DNA of 64,000 nt from Panax quinquefolius (taxonomy: Eukaryota > Streptophyta > Magnoliopsida > Apiales > Araliaceae), in assembly GCA_020205615.1 (NCBI GenBank), contig JAINUW010000692.1, positions 516,447 to 580,446 of the forward strand, given 5' to 3'. Position numbers and translations under genes: made by a program. Position 1 is the stretch's first letter. Every line of letters begins with the position of its first letter. Of this stretch, positions 10,957 through 22,529 are shown piece by piece. The notes beneath the pieces were generated by a model. That model searched no databases and had not been told where the DNA came from. It saw nothing but the letters and a program-made list of their open reading frames with translations.

Positions 10957-12766
10957 GGGGAAACACTTAGCTGAATGTACTTTCTATCCAATAGTTCCTG
11001 TAATTGAACCATTAACTCCTTCATTTCCACATGCGCCATAAGGTATGGTGCCCCTGAAACTGGTGCCGCTCCTGGTACAATGTCTATTACGAATTCGATC
11101 TCCCTATCCGGCGGTAAACCCGGTAACTCACTTGGAAATACATCCATAAATTCCTTCACTATAGGTATTTGTTCCATGGTTGCTCCCACTTGCTGGGTAT
11201 CAACAACATGACACAGATAACCTACACACCCCTTCCCTAACAGTTTTCTAGTTTGTGTCATCGTAAGACAACACGAACGTCCCGATAATTTATTACCGTA
11301 AAATACTACCGGAGGTTGTTTCCGCGTCCTGATGCTCACACATTTCTTTTGGCAATCTATAATTGCTCTATGGTTAATCAACCAATCCATTCCGAGAATT
11401 ACATCGAATTCTCCCAACTTTATCGGTATTAAATCTACCGACAACTTACACCCACGTATATCTACACAACAACTCCAATGAATACTTTCAATCGGAATTA
11501 TCTCTTCGTTTGCTACCTTAATGTTCAAAGGTATATGCAACATTTCGGGAAGTAATTCTAGTCGTCTAGCAAAATCACATGCTATAAACGAACAAGTAGC
11601 ACCCGAATCATTGATCGGAATAATACCTGCAACTACATCCCCCGATGCCACCGCATCTTGGACCATCATATTAAAAGTGTGGGCCATTGATCTACCTGGC
11701 GGAGATGGACCACTAATAGCCAACTTACCTCTATTAGTGCTCTTATTTCCTTCTATACCCTTCTTCGGGCAATTCTTTGCTATGTGGTCGGTCGAACCAC
11801 ATACAAAACATTCGTGGTTCTTCTTCGGATTGGGACAGTTAGGCGAAATATGCCCTTCCTGTCCACAATTATAACATACTGCCTTACCCTTGAGACAGAC
11901 ACCTAAGTGAATCTTCCCGCAAGTTTTACAGGCCTCCATCCTTCTTTTGGAATCCCCTTGTTTCACTCCGGTATTCCCAGAGTTAAAAACCTTCCTCTTC
12001 TGACCGTCACCACTACCACTGGCTCCTTCGGTCTTTATTCCCCCATCAACTCTCCCTTTAATTTTCTTATCCTTCTGGTACTGGCTGAGAGCCTCATTCC
12101 CACCCTCGACAATTATTGCCTTCTCTAGTATGGTTCCAAAGGAAGTACTTTGAAACACCGAGATCCGACTATAGAGCCAGGGTTTCAAGCCCTGCTCGAA
12201 TCTCCTAGCCTTTCTCACTTCAGTGTCCACTTGGTGTGGAGCAAATCATGCCAGTTCATTAAACTTGGCAAAGACATCTTTGGGAAGCTGTTATATCCCC
12301 TTGTTTTAATTCCGTAAACCTCATTTCCATTCTCCTTGCAGATACTCGTGGGAAAATAGTTCTCGAAGAAAATCTCCTTAAACCTTTCCCACGTTAGGTT
12401 TCTTATATCGGCCCTAGCCTGGTTTGCCTCCCACCAGAAGTTGGCCTCTCCTTTCATCAAATAGGTTGCAAAGGCAACCTTTTGACCCTCCTCCACATTT
12501 GCTATAACAAATGCTTTCTCAATTTCTTTTACCCAAGTCTGGGCTTCTATAGGGTCCGTAGTTCCTTTGAACTCCGGCGGACCGACACTTTTAAAGTCCT
12601 TAAAAGTAGTAGCTCGTATTACTCCAAGAATTACGGGTACATTAGCCCCCGTTCTATTAAATGCAGCCGTTAAAAGATTAATGAACTCTTGCATTGGATT
12701 AACCGGACCACCCTCTGGTTGGTTAACATTATCGTCTTGATTTCGTTGTCTCCTTGTTGGCGGCAT
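10911..12766 (-). pseudogene. A2 gag-protease, frameshifted
   Basis: Gag begins at ATG 12766 (MPPTRRQRNQDDNVNQ); an upstream in-frame ATG at 12793 is less likely because A1 and A4 start at the same MPP. The capsid domain has PPEFKGTTDPIEAQTWVKEI. Indels near 12230-12330 break the frame. The next frame (12230-10911) has CKTCGKIHLGVC, two intact zinc knuckles ([28 protein letters not shown]), protease [11 protein letters not shown] and [17 protein letters not shown], and the start of RT. The 24-bp deletion preceding DSGA is the same as in A1; A4 has KINAYVLF here. Without that strand the protease probably cannot fold normally. Confidence 0.9.
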
Positions 12767-13081
12767 TTCGCTGTTAAGAAAACAACACATCATTATTACT
12801 TTCTTCTTGTTGATTAGTTATTATTTGCGATAAAACAATAACTCACCCTCATTACTCAATATGTTCCATAAAAGAGAATTATATTGATTCTTAACTTGTA
12901 GTATAATACTACATTGTTTACATTACTCAGCCTTAGCTGATTACATTACCATCCCACAATTACTTTCCAAAAATTGGGATTTGCAAAAGACTACCCTTGA
13001 TATACAAAAGAGGGTTTTACGTCACTACTAGATACATAATATTTACATATCTAATCTACTCTAGCTATTGCTAGATTACAT

Positions 13082-13696
13082 CTACGGAATGGCATTCTCG
13101 AAATCTTTCTTGGCCAAATCGGCTATGACATCTCGACTAATGGTATGTCGAGTCTGCCCTGCTTCCACTGGATAACCAGCTACTTTATATTGGAAGTCCA
13201 CGTGAGAACTCCTATGTATATAGGGCATCCTCTCCAACTTCTGCTATTTAGTCTTTAGCTCCTGCTTGAGCTCAAAGACTTCACATTTCAGCTCTCGGAC
13301 CTTGTCCTTAGATAGAATTCTATCATCGTGCTCTTCTTCCCACATACCCTCCATGCTAGTCTTGTCCTCACGGACAGCTTGGAGTTCCTCTTCCAACTCC
13401 TTCACCTCTTGGCAGTAATGGACATTCCTGTCCAAAACTGACATAAACAGTGCCTTCATTGACTCCCCTGTAGACCATTCTTCTATAGGTGGAACCTGAT
13501 CAAAGGACATTACGTCCACCTCTTCCTCCATCATACCATCAAATATGGACATGTAGTCCTAATTGTCCGAGTCTCCAGACTCAATTGTCACCACCTTTGG
13601 CTCTATTGCTACGGGATTAGGTAGTATCTCTACCCGATTAACAGAGTCCTCGCTCACAACATGTATATCTCTATACATATCATTTTCTCCTGACAT
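13082..13696 (-). pseudogene. A2 ORF1: coiled-coil protein upstream of gag
   Basis: A 205-codon frame from ATG 13696 (MSGENDMYRD) to TAG 13082-13084. It has two internal stops: one after ESGDSDN (Leu codon to TAG) and one after KQELKTK (CAG to TAG); an internal Met at 13552 opens a 102-residue stretch. Acidic N terminus, the motif MKALFMSVLDRNVHY, a long heptad-like stretch VKELEEELQAVRED, and the conserved C terminus GQTRHTISRDVIADLAKKD. Removing only the point-mutation stops leaves the frame continuous, so this was a real protein. No recognised domain. About 315 bp of AT-rich leader separates it from gag (12767-13081). Confidence 0.72.
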
Positions 13697-13854
13697 CTAT
13701 AATAAAACAATATAGTTTGATTAGTACACGTCAGTAAAATAATAAAAACACATATCATAATATAATGCATTTTTATAAGGTTATCTTTCATCTTTTACTT
13801 CTTTATTAAGGTTATGACTTAAGGTTCTAATCCCCCTTAAGTTTTATAACCTAG

Positions 13855-13866
13855 GCTTTGATACCA
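13855..13866 (-). promoter_or_regulatory. A2 primer binding site
   Basis: TGGTATCAAAGC on the minus strand, three bases from the LTR edge TGTAGCGCC at 13870 (plus reading). tRNA-Met type. It confirms that 13870-17259 is the 5' LTR of A2. Confidence 0.86.
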
Positions 13867-13869
13867 ACT

Positions 13870-16800
13870 TGTAGCGCCCCCAAATTCGGGTATCTTCCAA
13901 CCCGACAGATGGTGCTATACTGTACAACATTCACACATTCATTCAATTGAAAAGTCTCAAAGAACGAACATAACTTTTATATATTAAAAGTAATATTTAC
14001 ATTTCCCAGGTTCTATACCCGTTACAAAGGTTCTTTGTCATAATATTTATTACATTACAATAATGGACCTATACTATTACAAGACAGTTTAATAATCTAC
14101 CTTAGCTTTTCCTTTATCCTTATTCGATCCTTGGGACGTTCGGTCTTTATTTTGCATTCATATGGTTCAAGCAAGAGTGAGCATAACTAGCTCAAAGAAG
14201 TATAACAATTTCAATAACAACATGCTTGATACATATGAATCAGATATCTTCGATAATCGAACAATAGTTATGAAGTACTATTGATAATTCAAAATAGCAC
14301 TTCATCTTTTTTTCAAAATGTTTCACAATGAATAATATTCATAAAACATTCACTCCCGGCCAAAGACCTCGAGTATTCATTCTTTCTTTAAAAAGACAAC
14401 CCGGAACTAAGTCCAGTAAGCCAGGTATTTTACGAGCACTTCTAGGTGATCACCTATTGTACTCTATGTTGATCAACATTACATCCATTAAACGTATATG
14501 ACGTTTAATCATTTGGCAACCTCATGTGTGCCGTTGTTTTAGCAAACAAAACATTTGCTTAACATTTCATTCTTCTTTTGAAAACCATATCAAATAGCTG
14601 ACAAAAGATCATAACATTTGATAACAGATTAATAGATTATCAATAATCCACTAAATATATCAAGTCTAGCCAAAGAACTGGCTTTACTTTATTGCAATTC
14701 AATTCATGAGAAAGAATACATGAACGTCAAAAACTTGTTCAGATTGAATTGAGATAAGAGTTAGAATACTTGCCTTTAGCGTCTGCTACTGAGTATTTTA
14801 CTTTACGTCCAAGTCTTACAAGTCTCTTCAATACATGATCACATAATGCCTTTACATTAGGTCACATATAATCAAGTATGTATTCGACTATATCTTACCC
14901 TTCATCTCAATCTAATTTGTGTATTAGATTTGATTATTATTCATTCTTATTTATCAAGGTTGTTTCAACCTTTACTCAACCTTCTCAAGGTTTCATAAAG
15001 CTTAATAACATTATCCTATATTCCTTCATGTATGCTTACATTCAGTGTTTAATTATAAACCTTTTCTTTTACTTGCAACTTTTCTTCACTATCCATGATT
15101 CGAGCCTGGTGTCGCGGCGCCGGCTTTACTCTTATATATTTCGCGTTGCTTGTGCATGAGTTAGCAGATCTGAGAGGTCCGGACTCGTAGTTGCGGTGAG
15201 TCCTAGCTTAATGGGCATACAATGGCGCGCGAGTTTCCAATGTACACGGACAACGCTTTCTCTTTGGCGTGACTAATAATTCTTGAAATTTGGCCATGCC
15301 ACCAACCAATTTCTGTACCGTAAAAATTTTTAATTTCTTGAAATTTTGCGAACTTCCCGGACGCATAACTTCTTCGTTATAAATCCGAATTGGCTCGTTC
15401 AAAAGCCTACGATTCACAAATTACGTAATCAACACGTCCATGCAAGAATTTTATCTATTCGACTTCGTTTGTTAAAAATTCACCTATTGGTTCATTTTTT
15501 AACGTAAGCGATAAACGTTAAATGAACGTTCAAGCCGCTTTCTTCTTCGTTCTCGATTGGAATTCACTCATTTTCGAGTCCGCAACTCTTAAATGACGAA
15601 CATGACTTTTCTCCATTGGAAAATAACATTTTTGAGCTCAAACTCAAAATTTAACTTCCATTCCGAGAATTTTACGAATTCAACGATTATCGTCTAATCG
15701 TGCGATTTCCGGCAAACCTTCATTCTTATGACTTGTTCAATATTACAAATGAATTACATTCATAATGTGAAAATCTTTAACATGCTAATTCCAACAACTT
15801 ATAGTTGAAGTTGGATTTTGTCTTATTTCTTTCATGAGCTTATAACTTGATAAATTATAAACTACTTATAACTTCTTGGTTCTTACTTAAGAAAGTTATA
15901 ATCCTTAACTTATCATGCATACATGTTTTCACACATACAACTTCATTCTTGTATACATGATATATATATATACATACAAATTCTTTTACTTCCATATTAC
16001 TTTCATTAATAAACTCATTTTAATGCTTTCACATAAGTTTACTACTTATGTTAACTTAAATGACTTATTACCAACTTATGTGGCTTAAGTTCATTATTTA
16101 TTCATACATCTTACTCTTTATCATTCATGATCCTTAATTCAATCTTTTCTTATCAACCTATCATGCTAGAGATAGAAGATAATTGGAGAAGAGGATCTTA
16201 CTTTAGAAGTTCTTGATAAATAGCTTCTTTCTTCTTCTTATGTAAGTAGCTTATTACAACTTACTCACCCTAAAAATTAAGCACTTTGAAAGAGAGTGTT
16301 TAGATTATTTGAACAACTAGCAAATGACTTGCCAACCTTCACTATTTATAAAACTTGCAAGGTTTAGGGCAATTTAGACATTACACTAACCACTTCCTTA
16401 CTATTCATTAATTGCTAGCTTATGCCTTATCCTTTGCTTGGTCAATACTCACCTAACTTAGCCATTACATTAACTTGATCACCACTTATTAAGCTTGGCT
16501 ACCACACTAACTTGGTCACCACTCATAATACTTAATAATCACACTTTAACCATTTTAACATGGTTTGCTCCATGGATCACACAACTCATGGGCTTCTAGC
16601 TTGGGCTTAGTTAACTTAACCTTTGGGCTTTGCATTAACAAACATTATTTTGTTTATTAACTCAATAGTTGGGCCTTAAACTTCATTGACTTGGGCTTGC
16701 ATAAAATCTTAATCAATTTTCACAAGTCCATTACATAATACATATATATAATTTATGTATCATTTTCAGATTCCAATTCATATAAAATCGATATACGATA

Positions 16801-17259
16801 ATTCATTCTTCATACAAACTCGTATAATACTTCATATTATACTCGTTTCCATTCATTTGTACAATACCTAAGTATCATACAATTATTACATTACTCATTC
16901 CTATTTCGCTTTACTTAACGTTTATAACTTAAGTCCGCAAGCGAAATATTACATTTTCCATAACTAGACTATTATCACATAACCCATCTTACCTTAATAC
17001 TCTATCATCACGTATTTCTCGAAAATTCAAAAATAATTCCCAAGCACGTACCGATGAATAGTGTTTTTCAAAAAATTTCTCGAAAAACCTTTATTTTCGT
17101 ATTAGAAATTCAAACACTTTAATTCCTTCACGTAGCTTAAATACTACGACCTTCCGATATCAATAGGTTATAGAATGACAACCATCTTGATAACATATAT
17201 AATATGATTTTATTAATATTTAATTTAAAAAAATTATTTTACATAAGATCTGAATTTCT
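13870..17259 (-). repeat. LTR between A2 and A3, lacking its outermost 12 bp or so
   Basis: 5' LTR of A2, highly similar to 4826-8225. Its inner edge is intact (plus reading TGTAGCGCCCC). At its outer end the sequence matches the other copy to GAATTTCT and then switches directly to A3 integrase at 17260, so about 12 bp of LTR, the A3 polypurine tract and the integrase C terminus are missing. Features match the first copy: TATA at 16342-16350, upstream motif 16390-16407, palindrome 15365-15380, and a GC-rich block at about 15100-15330 where it differs most. No genes. Confidence 0.88.
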
Positions 17260-20200
17260 TATAAGGACGAATACGTATATAATGGAACATGTTATGTATT
17301 CTTTCTTGGTCCGGAGGTAATTCTCATCATATAAGCTTACCTCTCCCACCCTTTTTAATACCTCAAAAGGTCCTATAAACCGAGCCTACTACAAACTCTG
17401 ATTTAATCTAATCCGTGATATTTCTTCCGTTTGTCCCGACCGTAATAAGACGCATTCAATTAACTTTATTACATCCGGCCGCTTGTCGCACTACCTCGGT
17501 CCTAGCATCCTGGGCGCTTCTCCCACTTCATCCTAATACAATGGTGTTCTCGCACCTTCTTCCGCATAAAGCTTCATAAGGCAAAGATGCCTATGCTTGT
17601 ATGATAACCGTTGTTATATCGCAAACTCTACAAGTGGTAGGTGATCATCCCAACTACCCTTAAAATCCATTACGCAAAGACCTCAACATGCCTTCTAACG
17701 CCCTAATTATCCTCTCGCTTCGCATTTCATCATCACTTGTGGATGATATGATGTGCTTAACTTCAACCTGCGTTTCCAAATGTTTCTGCAAACTTCTCCA
17801 AAAGTTCGATGTGAAACGTGGATCACGATCCGACACAATCGATACTAGTACTCCATGTTCTCGGGAAATAATTTCTTAATATAAAGTTTCTGGCTAATCG
17901 GTCTAAGTTATACTTGACCTTAATTGGTAAGAAGTGAGCCGATTTCGCAATCGGCCTACTATTACCCAAATCGAATCATACCCTTTTGTCATTGTTGAAG
18001 TCCCACCACTAAGTCCATCATGATATGCGCCCCACTTCCATTATGGAATCTCCAATGACCGTAATAAAGCTCACTTCGTCTTTGATGTTCAACTTAACTT
18101 TTTGACAAGTTAAGCATCTACTCAATGATTCAGCTATTTTCTCTTCATGTTCACCACCAAAAAACTCGCTTCAAGGTCTTGATACATCTTAGTGCTACCA
18201 GATGTATCGAGTACTTCTAACTATGAGCTTCTTATAACACTGCTTCCTTTAATTCCATCTCATTCGAACCCAAATTATTCCTTCAAATCTTAATAACCCT
18301 TATTATCAAGACTATACTTAGTATCTTCCTTATCTGATATCCGCTTCTTCATTTGGTTACACTCGCCGGGCCTTGAAGTTATACCTCCTCGACTCTTTCT
18401 ACGATGGTAGATTACATCTTCATCATAAAAAGTATCCGCCTCGAGTCACTTGGCATCTTCACTTCTATTTCCATCCTAACTATCTCTCAAGTATTAACTC
18501 ATTTTGAGTCGCTAATATAGATAACCTTTTCCGACCTTTCCTACTTACAGGCGCTTTAAGAATCATATCAAGCTTTCCCGGATTGACACATGATTTCACA
18601 ATCATAATCCTTTATCAACTCTAGCCATCTTCTCTCGCCTCATATTCAACTCCTTCCTCGAAAGTGAAGATATACTTTAGACTCTTATGGTCCGTGATAT
18701 ATCTCACATTTCTCCCCATAAAGATAATGTATCCATATCTTTAGGCAAATACTATCGCGTTTTAGCTCAAGATCACGAGTAGATAAACTTTCATAATCCT
18801 TCAACTACCACGATGCATACGCTAATGACTTTTGCCATGTTGCATTTCACCACACAACTAAGTCCCCTACGCAAGCATCGCTATAAACTACAAAATTTCC
18901 TATGTCATCGGGTAATGAAAAAATAGGCGCTTCACTTAATCTTTTCTTCGCCTGAAAACTCGCCTTCACATTTATCCATCCACACGTATTTCATCGCCTT
19001 CCTCACAAGTTAGTTAACGGAGTAGCTATCTTTGAAAAATCTTGATAAATCTTCGATAAGATCCCGCTAACCCTAGGAAACTCAAGACCTCGCACGGCTG
19101 CTTTTCGCTTATTCCCGCCTCCTCACCGCTTCTACCTTGTCGATCCATCGAATCCCTTTTCTACTAAATGACACGACCTAAAAATGTATTTTCTCCAACC
19201 AAAATTCACACTTAGTGAATTTTGCATATAACTTCTCCTTTCTTAGTGTCTCCAACACTAATCTTAAGTGTTCAAAGATGATCTTCAAGCGCCTTAGAAT
19301 AAACTAGAATATCATCGATAAACACAACAACTAACTTATCCAAATATTGTTTGAACACTTTGTTCATCATATCCATAAACGCAATGGTGCATTTCACAAC
19401 CCAAATGATATTACACGTAAATTGTGAATGACCATAACGAGTCCTCAATGCCGCCTTTGGTATGTCCTCCTTTCTAACCTTCAATGGTGATACCCCGTCC
19501 AGAATCTATCTTAGAAACATACTTTCGCCTTTCAATCGATCAAAAGATCATCGATCCCGAAATGGGTATTTATTCTTTATCATTAACTTGCTCAACTCTC
19601 GATAGTCGATATACAAAGCCTTAACGATCCATCTTTCTTCGACAAACAATACCGGTGCACCCCAATGGGGAAACACTCTGGCTGAATGTACTTCCTATCC
19701 AATAGTTCTCAGAATCGAACCATTAGCTCCTTCATTTCCACAAGCTCCATACGATACTTGTCCTTAAGATCGTGCCGCCCCAAAGACAATGTCTATTACA
19801 AATTCGATCTCCGATCCGGCAGTAACTTTAGACCACTTGGAAACACATCCGTGAATTACATTACGGGTATTTGTTCCACGGTTGCTCCCATCACCGGGTG
19901 TTAACAACATGGCACAAGTAACCCACACATCCCTTCCTTAAAAGTTTTCTAGTTTCAGGTCATCGTAAGACAACACGAAAGTGTCTCTGCCGATTTATTA
20001 CCGTAAAATACTACAGGAGGTTGTTTCAACGCCCTAATACTCACACATTTCTTTCCGAAATCTATAATCGCTCCATGGTTAATCAACCAATCCATTCCAA
20101 GAATTACATCAAATTCTCCCAACTTTATTTGCAGATTAAATCTACCGATAATTTATAACCTCAGATATTCACGCAACAATTCCTATGAATATCTTCAACA

Positions 20201-21460
20201 GAATTATCTCTTCATTTGCTACCTTAATAATCAAAGGTATAAGCAACTCTTAGGAAACTAATTTAATCGCCTAGCAAAATCACATACTATAAAACGCAAC
20301 AAGTAGCACCCTAATCAAATAAGACGAATATTTATGTTATCGACGGATAATACCTACAACTACATCCCGTGATGCCACCACATCTTAGACCGCCATATTA
20401 AAGGTGCGGGCTATCGATCTACATTCCTCGTTGAGCGTGGACCACAAATAGCTAACTTACCGCTATTAGTGCCCTTATTAACATTTGTCCCCTTCTTGAC
20501 AGTTTCACATGTGGTCACTGATCCACATACAAACATCCATGGTTTTTCTTCGATTCGGGACAGCTTAGCTAAATATGCCCGCCCCGCCACAATTATAACA
20601 TATTGCCTTTTCCTCACGATGACACTTAAATGAGTCTTCCCATGTGTTTTACAGGCCTCCATCATCCTTTTTAGGATCCCTTGCTTTACTCCTAGATTCC
20701 TGCAGTTAAAACCTTCCTCTTGTAATCGCCACCACTACCATCGCCCCTGCCTTGATTCCCCATCAATTTTCCTTGTTTTTCTTATCCTTGTGGTAATCCG
20801 GCCGAGAGCCTCATTCCCACCTTTGGCAATTATTGCCTTCTAATATGGTTCCAAAGGATGTACTTTGAAACACGTAAATCCCGCCATAGAGCCGTGGTTT
20901 CAAGACCTGTCAATCGCCTCCAGCCTTTCTTACTTCAAAGGTCCACTGATGTGAGAAAATCTTGCCGCTCATTAAACTGGCAAGATACCGGGAAACGCCA
21001 TATCCCTTGTTTCAAATCAAGAAACCTCATTTCCATCCTTCCTTGATACTCATGGGATAGTAGTTCTCAAAGAAAATCTCCTTAAACCTCACCCACGTTA
21101 AATTTTTCTATTCCAAATTCTAGCCCGGTTTGCTCTCCCACCGCATTCTGGCCTCCCCATTCATCATATAGGTTGCAAAAGCAACCATTTGACCTTTCTT
21201 CAACATTTTCTATAACAAATGCTTTCGATTTCTTTCACCCAAGCTTGGTTTATGGGTCCGTAGCCTTTCGAACTCAAATGACCGAGACTTTTGAAATCCT
21301 TAAAAGTAAAGAAGTCAGATTACCCTAGGATTTATGGGTACATTAGCCCCAATTCTATTAAACGCCATTAATAAAAGATTAATGAACTTGCATTGATTAA
21401 CTGATCTCCTCCCATTGGTTAACATTAGAATCTTGATTTCATTGCTCCTTCGCTGAATTT
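17260..21460 (-). pseudogene. A3 gag-pol remnant, heavily decayed
   Basis: Collinear with A1 and A2 gag-pol but with many substitutions and small indels in every domain. Recognisable parts are integrase at about 17260-18230, RNase H at about 18540-18950, RT with [10 protein letters not shown] near 19290-19325, protease and zinc-knuckle region at about 20080-20640, and capsid at about 21050-21460. It does not carry the TAG after FWLEKV or the TGA after SDRDP shared by A1 and A2, and it keeps sequence matching the 24-bp segment they lost near the protease site (about 20315-20345). It is therefore an older or separate lineage. Differences often cluster as 1-4-bp indels around CTG/CAG sites. No long frame survives. 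Confidence 0.82.
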
Positions 21461-21738
21461 TGTCGTTAAGAAAACAACACGCCATTATTACTTTATTCTT
21501 CTTATTTTTTATTATTTATAATGAAACAATAACTCATAACTATTACTCAATATTGATTCATAACTTGTATTATAACACTACATTATTTACATTACTCAAC
21601 CTTAATGATTACATTACCATCCCGCAATTGCTTCCAAAATCGATTTACAAAAGACTACCCGATATACAAAAGAGGGTTTTACGTCACTACTAGATACATA
21701 ATATTTACATATCTAAACTATTCCAATTTATTACTAGA

Positions 21739-22353
21739 TTACATCCGCCGAATGGCATTCTCAAAGTCTTCGTGGGTTGCATCAAGAATGACATCCCGAC
21801 TACTAAGATGTCGATTCTCGCCTTCTTCATCGGACACCCAACTACTTGTCACTGAAATCCACATGAGAACTCCTATATATATAGGACATCCTCTCTACTC
21901 CGCTTTCGTGAAGTCTTTAGCTCCCGCTGAGCTCAAAGACTTCATGTTTCAGCCAGGACTTTATCTCGCCAAAACACGATCGTCGTGTTCTCTTCCCATA
22001 TACCCTCCATACTCATTTTGTCCTCCCGATTACCTTTGGAGTTCCTCTTTCAACTCCTTAACCTCGTGATAGTAATGGACATTTCTATCCAATAATCGAC
22101 ATGAACAATGCCTTCATTAACTCCCCCGTAGTCAACTCTCTTCCGTAGGTGGAATATGATCAAAGGACATCACGCTCCACCTTTCCTCTAAAGATGCCAT
22201 CAAATATGAGATGTAGTCTAAATCGTCCGAGTCTCCGGGACTCGATTGTCACCACCTCCGGTTCTATCGCTACGGATTCGGTAAGATTCTACCGATTAAT
22301 CGAATCCTCGCCACTACATGTATATCTCTATACATATCATTTTCTCCCGGCAT
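21739..22353 (-). pseudogene. A3 ORF1 remnant
   Basis: Collinear with ORF1 of A1 and A2: the start ATG is kept at 22351-22353, and the end aligns at about 21739. Many indels break the frame. Its presence in the most diverged minus-strand copy shows that ORF1 was in the common ancestor of the array, not a late acquisition. Confidence 0.65.
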
Positions 22354-22514
22354 CTACAATAAAACAATATAGTTTGATTAAGACATCGCCAGAAAATAAT
22401 AAAAACACATAAAATAATATAATGCATTTTAAAAGGTTATCTTTCATCTTTTACTTTTATTCTTTTCTTAAGGTTACGACTTAAGGTTCTAATTTCTTAA
22501 GTTTTAAAACCTAG

Positions 22515-22526
22515 GCTTTGATACCA
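22515..22526 (-). promoter_or_regulatory. A3 primer binding site
   Basis: TGGTATCAAAGC on the minus strand, intact despite decay around it. It marks the inner end of the LTR at 22530-25261. Confidence 0.8.
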
Positions 22527-22529
22527 ACC

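Noticed and set aside
14878..15159. Plus-strand frame of 93 codons with hydrophobic stretches
   Set aside because: It lies inside an A LTR and is not open in the near-identical copy at 4826-8225, so it is chance.
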